DNA of 64,000 nt from Saprospirales bacterium GYS_P2D (GTDB taxonomy: Bacteria > Bacteroidota > Bacteroidia > Chitinophagales > Saprospiraceae), in the NCBI GenBank assembly GCA_009833045.1, contig WUUP01000010.1, positions 109,392 to 173,391 on the forward strand, given 5' to 3'. Below, piece after piece: positions 19,026 through 29,007 of this stretch. The translations under genes were made by a program, and so were the position numbers. The notes under the pieces were generated by a model. It was given only the letters and a program-made list of their open reading frames with translations. It made no database searches and was not told where the DNA came from. Every line of letters begins with the position of its first letter. Position 1 is the stretch's first letter.

Positions 19026-21644
19026 ATGACAGCTAAAGAAATTCGGGATAAGTTCTTTCATTTTTTTGAAAGTAAGCAGCATAAAATAGTACCCTCAGCA
19101 CCGATCGTCAATAAGAATGACCCTACACTGATGTTTACTAATGCAGGGATGAATCAGTTTAAGGATTTCTTCTTGGGAAATAAAAAGCCGGATGTCAGAA
19201 GGGTAGCGGATACACAAAAATGTCTGCGTGTATCTGGTAAGCACAATGACCTTGAAGAAGTTGGAATCGACTCCTATCATCATACGATGTTTGAGATGCT
19301 CGGCAATTGGTCATTTGGTGATTACTTTAAGAAAGAGGCAATAGCCTGGGCATGGGAACTTTTAACAGAGGAATATGGATTGCCCAAGGATAGACTGTAC
19401 GTTTCTGTATTTGAGGGAGACATGTCGGAAGGGCTCGATGCTGATGAAGAAGCGGCTGACCTATGGGCTGAGTATGTGGATAGAGATCGCATATTATACT
19501 TTGATAAAAAGGATAATTTTTGGGAGATGGGAGATACAGGCCCATGCGGCCCTTGTTCTGAGATTCATATAGATCTTCGTCCCGATGCAGATCGTAGCAA
19601 GAAAGATGGCAAAGACTTAGTCAATGCTGATGATCCTCTGGTCGTGGAAATATGGAATCTGGTATTCATACAATACAACAGGAAGGCCGATGGATCTCTC
19701 GAAGAACTCCCTGAAAAACATATTGATACAGGAATGGGTTTTGAGCGGCTATGTATGGCGGTACAGGGTACTCATTCCAACTACGATACGAATGTGTTTT
19801 CGCCATTCATCGAGTATATAGAGCAGCAAACAGGCAAGAAATATGAAGGCAGCTACGAGCTCTCCGCTAAAAAAGATATCGCTTTTCGAGTCATCGCTGA
19901 TCATATACGAGCTACAGCATTTACCATAGCTGATGGACAGCTGCCGAGCAATACCGGTGCAGGATACGTGATCCGAAGGATATTGAGAAGGGCAGTGCGC
20001 TATTATTTCTCATTCTTAGACAGAAAGGAGCCACTACTACATACGATGGTACCTCTTTTGTCAGAGTACTTCGGAGATGTCTTTCCAGAGATCAAAGCTC
20101 AAGAAGAGTTTGTAGCCAAAATCATATTAGAAGAAGAGAAGGGATTCTTACGCACTCTTGATGCAGGGCTCAAGCGATTATCTCAGATAGAGATTGAGGA
20201 TAAGGTCTTAGATGGCAGGGTAGCCTTTGAGCTATATGATACTTATGGATTTCCCATAGACTTAACTCGATTGATCGGTAGCGACGAAGGATGGACTGTA
20301 GATGAGGCAGGTTTTAAATCAGCTCTCCAGGAGCAAAAGGAGAGATCTCGTGCCGATGCTAAGAAAGTCATGGGTGACTGGATCGATATCATGGATGTCG
20401 ATGGTGTAGACTTCATCGGATACGACTACGAAAGCGCAGATGCGGTGAGAGTAGTAAAGCATCGCACCGTCCAAGTAAAGGATAAAGAAGTATATCAATT
20501 AGTGTTGGATAAGACACCATTTTACGCTGAGAGTGGTGGACAGGTTGGAGATACAGGAACCATAGATTTTGGCAGTGAGACTATCAAAGTCTACGACACT
20601 AAGAAAGAGAATGACCTCATCGTGCATTATGTAGATAAGCTACCAGCGGAGACGGATAAAGAAGGTAAAGCTGTAATAAAGTCTGAGCGCAGATCATTGA
20701 TAGAGAATAATCACTCTGCTACTCACCTGCTCCATGCAGCTTTGAGAAAAGTGCTCGGGGATCATGTACAGCAAAAAGGCTCCTTAGTAAATGAAAAGTA
20801 TCTCCGATTTGATTTTTCTCACTTTGAGAAGATGACAGATGAGCAGATCGCTGAAGTCGAAAATATTGTCAATCAAAAAATCAGGGAGAATATCCAACTG
20901 GGTGAGCAACGGAATGTACCGATAAAAGTAGCTCAAGAGAGTGGTGCCATGATGCTATTTGGTGAGAAATATGGTGAGCACGTGCGGATGATCACATTTG
21001 ACCCTGACTATAGCGTAGAGCTCTGTGGAGGGTGTCATGTCGATGCTACCGGCGAGATAGGATTATTCAAAATCAAGAGTGAATCAGCAATAGCCGCAGG
21101 AGTGAGACGTATCGAAGCACTCACGGCTGATGCCGCCTATGCCTATACTAATGAACTCATCGCAGAGCTCGATGATATCAAGTCGCTGCTGAAGTCGCCA
21201 ACTCATGTAGTAAAGCAGATCAAAGATCTAATAGAATCGAATAAGCATCTCGAGAAAGAAATCGGACAGCTAAAATCTGAAAAGGCAGCCGGACTGAAGG
21301 ATAGCCTCATCGCACAAATCGAAGAGGTCAATGGTACGAAGGTCCTAACAGCAAAGCTGGAAGGTATAGAGATGAACGATGCCAAAGGATTAGCGATGAG
21401 CATCGATCAGCAGGTGGGATCGTTGGCCATATTGTTTGGTATAGACAATGGGGATAAAGCCAATCTCATACTCAATATATCAAAGGATATCACCTCAGAT
21501 AAACTCCATGCAGGAAAACTTATCAAATCTATTTCAAAACACATCCGTGGAGGCGGTGGTGGGCAGGACTTTTACGCTACGGCGGGTGGCAAAAATCCAG
21601 CAGGTATTGATGAAGCATTTACCGCTTTCAAAGAGTCTATTTAA
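19026..21644 (+). CDS. alaS: Alanyl-tRNA synthetase
   Basis: An 872-residue class II synthetase. The order is as expected: the catalytic core with MFTNAGMNQFKDFFLG and GDTGPCGPCSEIH, a tRNA-recognition middle, and an editing domain with the zinc ligands HSATH (about 562-566) and CGGCH (about 665-669). Then comes a C-Ala domain ending in GGGGGQDFYATAGGKNPAG. Nothing is missing compared with the family. It charges tRNA-Ala and removes mischarged Ser or Gly. It is a single-gene transcript closed by a strong terminator. Confidence 0.98.
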   Translation: MTAKEIRDKFFHFFESKQHKIVPSAPIVNKNDPTLMFTNAGMNQFKDFFLGNKKPDVRRVADTQKCLRVSGKHNDLEEVGIDSYHHTMFEMLGNWSFGDYFKKEAIAWAWELLTEEYGLPKDRLYVSVFEGDMSEGLDADEEAADLWAEYVDRDRILYFDKKDNFWEMGDTGPCGPCSEIHIDLRPDADRSKKDGKDLVNADDPLVVEIWNLVFIQYNRKADGSLEELPEKHIDTGMGFERLCMAVQGTHSNYDTNVFSPFIEYIEQQTGKKYEGSYELSAKKDIAFRVIADHIRATAFTIADGQLPSNTGAGYVIRRILRRAVRYYFSFLDRKEPLLHTMVPLLSEYFGDVFPEIKAQEEFVAKIILEEEKGFLRTLDAGLKRLSQIEIEDKVLDGRVAFELYDTYGFPIDLTRLIGSDEGWTVDEAGFKSALQEQKERSRADAKKVMGDWIDIMDVDGVDFIGYDYESADAVRVVKHRTVQVKDKEVYQLVLDKTPFYAESGGQVGDTGTIDFGSETIKVYDTKKENDLIVHYVDKLPAETDKEGKAVIKSERRSLIENNHSATHLLHAALRKVLGDHVQQKGSLVNEKYLRFDFSHFEKMTDEQIAEVENIVNQKIRENIQLGEQRNVPIKVAQESGAMMLFGEKYGEHVRMITFDPDYSVELCGGCHVDATGEIGLFKIKSESAIAAGVRRIEALTADAAYAYTNELIAELDDIKSLLKSPTHVVKQIKDLIESNKHLEKEIGQLKSEKAAGLKDSLIAQIEEVNGTKVLTAKLEGIEMNDAKGLAMSIDQQVGSLAILFGIDNGDKANLILNISKDITSDKLHAGKLIKSISKHIRGGGGGQDFYATAGGKNPAGIDEAFTAFKESI

Positions 21645-21673
21645 GAAGATATCATTGATTTAACATTATGTTC

Positions 21674-21710
21674 AAATGGCCTGAAGACGTGATTTTCAGG
21701 CCATTTTTTT
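21674..21710 (+). terminator. Rho-independent terminator of alaS
   Basis: A 12-base perfect stem, AAATGGCCTGAA (21674-21685) with TTCAGGCCATTT (21695-21706), followed by a T run. It lies 30 bases after the alaS stop. Confidence 0.9.
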
Positions 21711-21848
21711 ATCAAAATCGTCAAATCCAAAAAACGAGGGAATAGTACCAAAAACAGAAGGGTATCTACAAATAGTCGACAAGCTCAAAATCCATAGTGG
21801 CTGTGGTCGTAATATGCGTCCATATTGTGTAACACTAATTTTTTTGGG

Positions 21849-24800
21849 ATGAGCCAATTTTTACAATTCACGAAACTTACATTACTTACTTTCGCTTTAA
21901 TGATACCCTCTATCTATGGAGGTGCCACAGAAAACTGTAGTAATGGTATCGATGATGATGCTGATGGATTGATAGACTGTGGAGATACTGATTGTTATGG
22001 AGATGCGGCATGCGCTGATGCATTCGAATGTACTAATACTCTGTATCAAGTCATTTCTAATACTCTCAAAAGATTAGACGTAGCATCGAGCTCATATATA
22101 GATGTTGGACCTGCCAACTCCAACTATAATGGGGCTGGTTTCAATTTTCAGGATGGATATATCTATGGCATCAAGGCTCAGTCAGGGATCTACAGTCTCT
22201 GGAGGATAGATGCTGCTGGAGTTGAGACCAATTTAGGACCCATCCTCAATTTTGGTGGTATACATTATGCCGGAGACTTTGACCAGTCCGGAAACCTCTA
22301 CACCTATAAAAGTGGATCTTATCCAGCTATCTATTATGTAGATGTTGACCAGTTTCCTCTGGTACATCAGTCGGCGACACTGACTAATCTCACAGGAGGG
22401 AGCATCCCAACTGCAGCAGATATCACTTTTAATCCTGTGACTAATAAGTTTTATGGCATGAGCTCATCAAGATCCTTAGTCATCATCGATCCTGTAGCTA
22501 ATACAGTGGAGGTAGATGGATCGCTCAGTGGACAGATAGATGCGAGTGGAGCTTTTGGAGCTGCATATGCGGACTCTGAGGGCAATTGTTATTTCTCTAA
22601 TAATGCAGATGGTAGAATATTTAAACTTACGTTTGATAGCAATGGTGATCCTTTATCATTGACTCATGTAGCTACGGGTTCTCCGACTAATTCTAACGAT
22701 GGTATGGCGTGTTCTAATTCGCTGCCCCCATTCGAGACTAACTGTGGTGACGGTATAGATAATGATGGCGACGGCTTAGTAGACTGTGACGATCCTGATT
22801 GTTTTGTCGATAGTGCCTGTCCTCGACTCGATGCTGTATTGACTACAGTCAATGAATCAGGTCCTGGAGGAATTGTACCATTTCACTTGAGATTGATCAA
22901 TAATAGTCAAGCCGATGCAGTAGACTTCTGTATTGACAATGTCTTACCGCAAAACTTTGTATTCATTTCGGACTCAATAGCATTTAGCGGTGGTGCATCA
23001 CAAACTGATGTGCAGCAACATCCAGCAGAAGATGACACAGATACCATATCATGGTGTACGCTCAATCTTCCAGTAGGGGATACTATAGAGATCATGTTTA
23101 ATGCTTTAGTGACTCAAGATGCGGCAGATGGCACCTATACTAACACAGCACAGGCTACAGGTGTCCTCATGGATCCTACATTGGTGACAGCTGATATTGC
23201 GCTTTCATTAGAGTTGATGGCTGCTAAGACACCATTCGTATGCGAACCTGCATTTTACCAAGTATATAAGAAAAAAGGCGAACCAAATGTATATGCTCGA
23301 CTACAGATCGAGACGGGCGGATATGAGGAGATAGCTACTATATCATATCAAGCCAATGGCCTTGGATTTGACTACGGGACTGGATTGGCTTATGGCTCAG
23401 ATGGCAAGTATTTCATCAGTTTAGATCAGGCTGGGGTAGTAGAAAATTATGGAAAGCTATTCGCAGGAAATGTCTTCGTCGGAGATACTGATACGCTGGG
23501 CCACTGGTTTGGTAAGGACAAAGGAAACATGGTCAAAATAGACATCGAGACGAAGACTATAGAAGCGACCTACAGCGGTCAAGGCATGCCAGGATGGGAT
23601 ATGGCTTATAACAAGGATGGAAACTTCTACTCAGTACATAACAGTACACTTTACAAATTTGATCCTACTACTGGGACAAAATCAACGGTAGGTGCAGTGT
23701 CTGGAGGTATACCGACCTCTGGATATGGAGCGCAGTGGACAGGCTCAGATGGGAAGCTGTATATCTCAAATAATAATACAGGAAATATCTATAGAATTGA
23801 TGTGGACTCACGGGTAGCCCAGCTGATGATGACTTCCACACCAGGCTTACAGTACAATGATGGTTTTTCATGTCCGACTGAGCTGCCTGCTCCGCTCAAT
23901 TATGACCTACATGATTATAGTGGATTTGGGCCAGCTCAGATATTCACTTTTGCACAGCAGATAGGTGGCGTACCGATTCTCGATGCAGTATGGGCCGGTA
24001 CAGGCATATCATATGAACCCTCTATTGATGCTTCTGTTGATGCAGATGCCGATGCTTTCGATGATGGATTAGACCTCCCTTCATTCTTTGCTCCTGGTAC
24101 ATCTATTGATTTTGATGTTAATCTCAATACTAATCAGTCTAATGTAGATGCATACTACGGTCTTTGGATAGATTTTGACGGCGATACGGTCGTGGACACT
24201 TTCGTGAATGGTATGGAGACGATAAGTGGTGCTTCTACTGTCACTCGATCACTAACTGTTCCTATGGACTATGTAGATGGCCATATCAAGGCCAGATTGA
24301 TAGTAGCAGAGAAAGCTATCAATGAATCTGATATCAACATAAATGCTGATGACACGACTGGTGAGGTAGAAGACTATTCATTCTACGGCAGTAGTACTGT
24401 AGACTGTGGCAATGGCATCGATGATGATGGTGATGGTCTTGTAGACTGTGATGATCCTGACTGTTTTGAGAGCTGCAAGTACACTACGACTAAATCAAGT
24501 TTTGACGGTGGACTCGAGAGTAACAACAGACTTAGTCAAAAAATCAGTCTCACAAACTATAAGAGAAAACGAGGCTATATACAAAATAGAAATAGAAGAT
24601 ATTTTCAGCGTAAGGTGAATAAGGCTGAGATGGACAAGGCTGCTGATAAAAAGAGACTCAAGTCTGGAGCAGTAGCGATCGAGTCTTACATGCCTATAGG
24701 AGCTATCCCTGGCAGACAGTACTATGAGAGCTCTCCGCAGCATCTCATTGACCTGACTAATGCTACAGATCTTGTATCTGTGGACATCTACGATGGTGCA

Positions 24801-26549
24801 GATCGCACAGCTGCTGTGCTGGGTCTCATATCCCAAAATGGTGTCTATGAGCACACTAAGTATGTCTGTGACAGATTAGCAGGTAGCAAGATATTAGATG
24901 TATTGACCTATACTATCGATCTCGATGCTACGACCACGCATGATATCATCATCCCTAAGCTCATGCTTGCTGAGGGTAACGTTGAATATGCTTTTAGCTT
25001 TAGTCTTAGAGAAGAAGGCAATGACTTCATATTTGAGTCTCACTGGAATCTTGATAACTATACGAAGGATGTAGCATTTTATAATTTCCAAGTGTGGGCG
25101 AGCAGTGTCAGAGATCTTGAGTTATTGATCAAGGAGATATTCAGATTAGTGACAGATACGAGCGCAAACGGGAAAAACATAGCTTCTTACAGCCTTGGCG
25201 AAGCACCATCATTCTTTATCAATGATGCGACTTTTGAGCGCAGTAGATTGAAGATGAATGTGACTAATAAAGAAGGGCTGACGTCTATCGATCTCAAGGG
25301 ACTTTACAGCCCTTCTGAAACTATCGAGATAGCTCAGCTTGATATGACGCTTCCATTGACTGGGGCTGAGACAGAGCATATAGAGTTTGATGTGAATGGT
25401 GTATTCGATATGGGGATTACTTTTTACCACGATCAGCTCACGACTAATGATGTCATCTTTGTCGCTGATGGACCTTGGAATACCTCGTATGATGCTAATG
25501 TGGATGCACTGACTACTTTTGAAGTGAGTAATACTAATGATACCCGTGATCATGTATTACCACTCAATCGCTCAGTATATATGGCTGGAGAGGTGCAAAA
25601 TTTCATTGCACTTTTCAGACCATTTGATCCTAACTTCACACCACATGATGTGTCTGAATATCAATCTTTGGATTTCACAGCAGCAGGTAGAGGAACACTT
25701 GAAGTTGCCATCGTCAAAGAAAGTATAGGCCAGTGGGAGCTACAGGCCAAAAGAAGAATAGAGCTAACCGAAGAGGCACAAGACTATAGCTGGAGCATAG
25801 CACACTTCCTCAATGGACTTGGCCAGACGACATCATGGGAAGATATCTACATGGTACAGTTTACCATAGTCGGAGATGGAGCTAACATGGTACCATTCTC
25901 ATTGGATCTGTCAAATGTGGCATTCTCCCAAGGGGAGGGAGATGATGAGTTCGTCGTGTATACAGAGGGAGGTAATATCAATCCACTGACTAACGAACAA
26001 CATACAGCTAATCGCCCTGACGATACGGATATGGAAGAAGTGGCCATGACTGCTAATGGGCAGACAGAGACCATCGAGATATTCGTGAAGAATACAGGAG
26101 ATACGATCATGTCTATAGATCAGATAGATGTGGATTCGAGATATGATGATTTTCACGTAGATTTCATTGAGTATGTGGAGTTAGCACCTGGAGAGGGACA
26201 GAGCTTCACTGTCAGCTATATCCCACGTGATTATCTGATGGAGAGCGAAGCGATGATCTGGTTGACAGTCAATGGGCAAGAAGGGCTTTATAGCTTTAAG
26301 CTAAAGGCTGTGTCTGTATGTCCGAGCGTAGATCACGTGGCCACTGCAGATGTGCAGCGATACTTCTACCTACAAGAAAAACAATTTAAATCAGCGGCTG
26401 ACTTAAGCTCAGATGCAGTAGTGGCGGGCACTAATGTAGTATTCAAAGGAGCTAATTCGATAGAGCTGCAAGGAGGATTTGAAGTAACAGCGGGCAAGAC
26501 GCTGGATGTAGAAATCTCAGATGAATGTAATAATCCAATGAACGAATAG
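21849..26549 (+). CDS. Large secreted multidomain surface protein
   Basis: A 1566-residue exported protein. The start chosen is ATG 21849, directly before the signal peptide; an upstream TTG adds 8 residues. Three acidic calcium-type repeats of the form NGIDDDGDGLxDCxDxDC stand near residues 28, 300 and 853. Between them are beta-propeller-like segments (NKFYGMSSS, GKLYISNNN), a DUF11-like domain near 325-455 and a GEVEDYSF motif near 840, all common in Bacteroidota surface proteins. The last 60 residues (FKGANSIELQGGFEVTAGK) look like the terminal beta domain of Saprospiria secreted proteins. There is no classical type IX sorting tail. Likely an adhesin or matrix protein; function unknown. 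Confidence 0.75.
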   Translation: MSQFLQFTKLTLLTFALMIPSIYGGATENCSNGIDDDADGLIDCGDTDCYGDAACADAFECTNTLYQVISNTLKRLDVASSSYIDVGPANSNYNGAGFNFQDGYIYGIKAQSGIYSLWRIDAAGVETNLGPILNFGGIHYAGDFDQSGNLYTYKSGSYPAIYYVDVDQFPLVHQSATLTNLTGGSIPTAADITFNPVTNKFYGMSSSRSLVIIDPVANTVEVDGSLSGQIDASGAFGAAYADSEGNCYFSNNADGRIFKLTFDSNGDPLSLTHVATGSPTNSNDGMACSNSLPPFETNCGDGIDNDGDGLVDCDDPDCFVDSACPRLDAVLTTVNESGPGGIVPFHLRLINNSQADAVDFCIDNVLPQNFVFISDSIAFSGGASQTDVQQHPAEDDTDTISWCTLNLPVGDTIEIMFNALVTQDAADGTYTNTAQATGVLMDPTLVTADIALSLELMAAKTPFVCEPAFYQVYKKKGEPNVYARLQIETGGYEEIATISYQANGLGFDYGTGLAYGSDGKYFISLDQAGVVENYGKLFAGNVFVGDTDTLGHWFGKDKGNMVKIDIETKTIEATYSGQGMPGWDMAYNKDGNFYSVHNSTLYKFDPTTGTKSTVGAVSGGIPTSGYGAQWTGSDGKLYISNNNTGNIYRIDVDSRVAQLMMTSTPGLQYNDGFSCPTELPAPLNYDLHDYSGFGPAQIFTFAQQIGGVPILDAVWAGTGISYEPSIDASVDADADAFDDGLDLPSFFAPGTSIDFDVNLNTNQSNVDAYYGLWIDFDGDTVVDTFVNGMETISGASTVTRSLTVPMDYVDGHIKARLIVAEKAINESDININADDTTGEVEDYSFYGSSTVDCGNGIDDDGDGLVDCDDPDCFESCKYTTTKSSFDGGLESNNRLSQKISLTNYKRKRGYIQNRNRRYFQRKVNKAEMDKAADKKRLKSGAVAIESYMPIGAIPGRQYYESSPQHLIDLTNATDLVSVDIYDGADRTAAVLGLISQNGVYEHTKYVCDRLAGSKILDVLTYTIDLDATTTHDIIIPKLMLAEGNVEYAFSFSLREEGNDFIFESHWNLDNYTKDVAFYNFQVWASSVRDLELLIKEIFRLVTDTSANGKNIASYSLGEAPSFFINDATFERSRLKMNVTNKEGLTSIDLKGLYSPSETIEIAQLDMTLPLTGAETEHIEFDVNGVFDMGITFYHDQLTTNDVIFVADGPWNTSYDANVDALTTFEVSNTNDTRDHVLPLNRSVYMAGEVQNFIALFRPFDPNFTPHDVSEYQSLDFTAAGRGTLEVAIVKESIGQWELQAKRRIELTEEAQDYSWSIAHFLNGLGQTTSWEDIYMVQFTIVGDGANMVPFSLDLSNVAFSQGEGDDEFVVYTEGGNINPLTNEQHTANRPDDTDMEEVAMTANGQTETIEIFVKNTGDTIMSIDQIDVDSRYDDFHVDFIEYVELAPGEGQSFTVSYIPRDYLMESEAMIWLTVNGQEGLYSFKLKAVSVCPSVDHVATADVQRYFYLQEKQFKSAADLSSDAVVAGTNVVFKGANSIELQGGFEVTAGKTLDVEISDECNNPMNE

Positions 26550-26586
26550 GATAGAAATAAGATATTGTTTAAGGTGATCGAATTAG

Positions 26587-26616
26587 GGCTGTCTGCGTTT
26601 GCAGATGGCCTTTTTT
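26587..26616 (+). terminator. Terminator of the large surface protein gene
   Basis: The stem GGCTGTCTGC/GCAGATGGCC (26587-26596 with 26601-26610, two G-T pairs) has a GTTT loop and is followed by TTTTTT. The 188 bases from here to 26804 hold no gene or clear signal that I can see. Confidence 0.85.
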
Positions 26617-26804
26617 GATAGATAGGTTTTCTCCATTATTACCTTTTGAAGGATGTTCTTGTTATTTCCCAAGTGGCTTACAATCTGTCAAGTCACATAG
26701 TAAGTGAATGAATATCATAGAACTGATAATCTCATGGATAGCCCTTTCATTCTCCGAGAATATTGTCGGTTCAATAGGACTAAGTATATGCCCACTCCCA
26801 ACAT

Positions 26805-26835
26805 AAAAAAGGACCCAACCGCATGGCGATTGAGT
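26805..26835 (-). terminator. Terminator of the OmpA gene
   Basis: Read leftward, the 11-base stem GACTCAATCGC/GCGGTTGGGTC with a CAT loop is followed by a T run (the A run at 26805-26810). It closes the leftward OmpA-lipoprotein transcript. Confidence 0.85.
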
Positions 26836-26864
26836 CTTCTATTTATTCTTAAGTAACTAAAGTC

Positions 26865-27788
26865 TTAGTTAGGCACATTGTCCGGATCGAGGAGGTCGTA
26901 AAATTGATCAACCTTCGGTAAGATAATGATACGAGTACGTCGATTAGTCTGACGACCTTCTGGAGTATCATTTGAGGCAAGAGCATTGTACTCTCCACGA
27001 CCTGCAGCGATCAGACGATTTGGATCTATGTTAAAGTTGTTTTGGAGGATTCTCACTACAGATGTCGCTCTTGATACAGATAGATCCCAGTTATCTTTAT
27101 AGCAAGCTCTGCTGATAGGACGATCATCAGTGTAGCCCTCTACCATCACCTCAAATCCTGGACGAGATTCTACGATCTGAGCGATTTTGCCCAGTACTTG
27201 ATTAGCTCTTGGCGTAAGATCAGCACTACCACTGTTGAATAGCATTTTATCACTGAGATTGATCATAACTACGGTCTTATCTACTTTGATATCTATATCA
27301 TTGTCAGCGATACCATCTGCGAGTACAGACTTTAGATTCACGGCTAAAGCTAAGTTGATACTATCAGCTTTAGATTTAGCAGACTGTAGTAGATTGATGT
27401 ATTGATCTTTTCTCTCGAGTTGCCCGAGAGTTTCTTTGATATTTTCATTAGCGGATTGAGAGAGGACTGTGAGGTCACCGACTTGCTCTACCTGTTTATC
27501 TCGCAGAGAGCGTAGATCGGATACTTGCTCTCTGAGGTCCGTTATTTGTTCTTCTCTAAGATTTAGTTGATTTTCTGCAGTGGCCAGATCAGATTTGAGT
27601 CGTTGAGTCTCATCTTCACATTGCTTGAGCATTTTGAGCTGAGTACTCAGATCTTCTCCGCATTTTTGGAGTTCTGCATTTGCCATGTCATAGTCAGCCT
27701 GCAGTGCTTCGAGTGTTTTTTTGCTGACGCATGATGTAGCGGTCATCACCACCGCCCCACATAGTATTACATATAGTCTTAGATTCAT
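26865..27788 (-). CDS. OmpA-family lipoprotein
   Basis: A 307-residue lipoprotein. The signal sequence ends in a lipobox (VVMTATSC). A long coiled coil (about 25-150) follows, then an OmpA-like peptidoglycan-binding domain (about 175-300). The domain holds the motif MLFNSGSADLTPRANQVL and the binding loop VMVEGYTDDRPI, and ends with GRQTNRRTRIIILP. It probably ties the outer membrane to peptidoglycan. It is preceded by a leftward sugar-isomerase-like gene 98 bases upstream, and has its own terminator. Confidence 0.92.
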   Translation of the reverse strand: MNLRLYVILCGAVVMTATSCVSKKTLEALQADYDMANAELQKCGEDLSTQLKMLKQCEDETQRLKSDLATAENQLNLREEQITDLREQVSDLRSLRDKQVEQVGDLTVLSQSANENIKETLGQLERKDQYINLLQSAKSKADSINLALAVNLKSVLADGIADNDIDIKVDKTVVMINLSDKMLFNSGSADLTPRANQVLGKIAQIVESRPGFEVMVEGYTDDRPISRACYKDNWDLSVSRATSVVRILQNNFNIDPNRLIAAGRGEYNALASNDTPEGRQTNRRTRIIILPKVDQFYDLLDPDNVPN

Positions 27789-27886
27789 TTGTGGTGTTGT
27801 TTTATCTTATTATTTGAATATTTCCAAAATTAATAATTGCATTTGACTCAGCCATAAGAATATATCCTATTGACATGTTAAGATTA

Positions 27887-28834
27887 TTAACTTAGTTTCC
27901 GTCCGTATTTTTCTAATAGAGCCTTAGTCGCTAAGATACCTTCTTCTTCTGTTAGCTCATTTCCTTCATATTCTATACCAACGTAGCCTGTGTAGTTATG
28001 TTTTTTTACGATGGTTAGCATTTTTTCAAAGTCAATTTCTCTTTCATCTCCCATAGCGTTGAATACATTTGCTTTAGCACTGACAGCCTTAGCATAGTCC
28101 ATCATTTCGTCGACGCCTTTGTATTTATCGTATTCTTTGATACATTTAGCACCCCACTGAGCGCCGCCTTCTCGCTCTATACAAAAATTGCCAAAATCTG
28201 GTAGAGTACCACAGTTTGACATATTTACTTGTGCCATTACATCACTGAGCCATTTGCCGTCAGAGGAGTATGATCCATGATTTTCGACGATCACATTGAT
28301 GTTTTCATTAGCAGCATATTCCGATAGAGATCCGAGTCCTTGGACAGCAGCAGCTTTGACCTCGTCAGCTGTGCCTATACCAAAGGCGTTCACCCGTATA
28401 CTATGGCATCCCAGATATTTAGCAGCATGTACCCACTTATGATGGTTTTTTACAGCTTCATTTCGTTTGGTGTCGTCCGGATCTCCGAGATTTCCTTCTC
28501 TATCGATCATGATCAGTAGCTGTTTGACATTAGCGTCTTTAGCTGCTGTATTCATTTGGTCGAGATAGTTGAGATCTTCAGCCTTATCGGCAAAAAATTG
28601 ATTGACATATTCCACCGCATGGATACCCATCGAAGAAGCTTTAGCAGCAAAATCCAGATGGTCTAAATTCTTTTCCCAGAGCGCCTTGTGAAAACTCCAT
28701 TCGGCTAAAGAAATCTTAAAGAACATATCCTTAGTAGCCATTTTATTGGGGCTTGATGCACAGGCAGTGTGGCCGAGTATAGTGCCTCCGAGGGCTAAAT
28801 ACCCACTTGTTTTAATCCAGTTTCTTCTTTTCAT
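27887..28834 (-). CDS. Sugar phosphate isomerase/epimerase-like TIM barrel
   Basis: A 315-residue protein of the xylose-isomerase-like TIM-barrel family. The N-terminus MKRRNWIKTSGYLALGG looks like a short Tat-type signal, and GHTACASS may be a lipobox, so it is exported. Barrel motifs include AVEYVNQFF, VNVIVENHGSYSSD, GTLPDFGNFCIE and a final GYVGIEYEG, which supply the Glu, His and Asp metal ligands typical of the family. Family members isomerise or epimerise sugars or inositols; the substrate is not readable. There is no sugar operon around it. Confidence 0.8.
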   Translation of the reverse strand: MKRRNWIKTSGYLALGGTILGHTACASSPNKMATKDMFFKISLAEWSFHKALWEKNLDHLDFAAKASSMGIHAVEYVNQFFADKAEDLNYLDQMNTAAKDANVKQLLIMIDREGNLGDPDDTKRNEAVKNHHKWVHAAKYLGCHSIRVNAFGIGTADEVKAAAVQGLGSLSEYAANENINVIVENHGSYSSDGKWLSDVMAQVNMSNCGTLPDFGNFCIEREGGAQWGAKCIKEYDKYKGVDEMMDYAKAVSAKANVFNAMGDEREIDFEKMLTIVKKHNYTGYVGIEYEGNELTEEEGILATKALLEKYGRKLS

Positions 28835-28968
28835 GTTAGTAAGATAGCATTGTGTAATTGGTCATGCAATTGAACTTTAATATAATCAGAGTATTCATGA
28901 AGCCAATAATGATGCAAATAATGAAGTAGATAAAAATGACGTAGCAGGATATAATAGGGATAGAGTCC

Positions 28969-28976
28969 TACCTTTG
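28969..28976 (+). promoter_or_regulatory. Promoter -7 element of ribB
   Basis: TACCTTTG matches the Bacteroidota -7 consensus TAnnTTTG. It lies 31 bases before the ribB ATG, so the 5' leader is only about 25 bases. No TTG is present at the ideal -33 distance. The short leader leaves no room for an FMN riboswitch. Confidence 0.6.
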
Positions 28977-29007
28977 CATCCTCTTAATAAAAAAATAGTC
29001 AGTCCAA

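Noticed and set aside
24495..24854. Antisense reading frame within the large surface protein gene
   Set aside because: It has no domain, signal or start site and follows the codon pattern of the sense gene.
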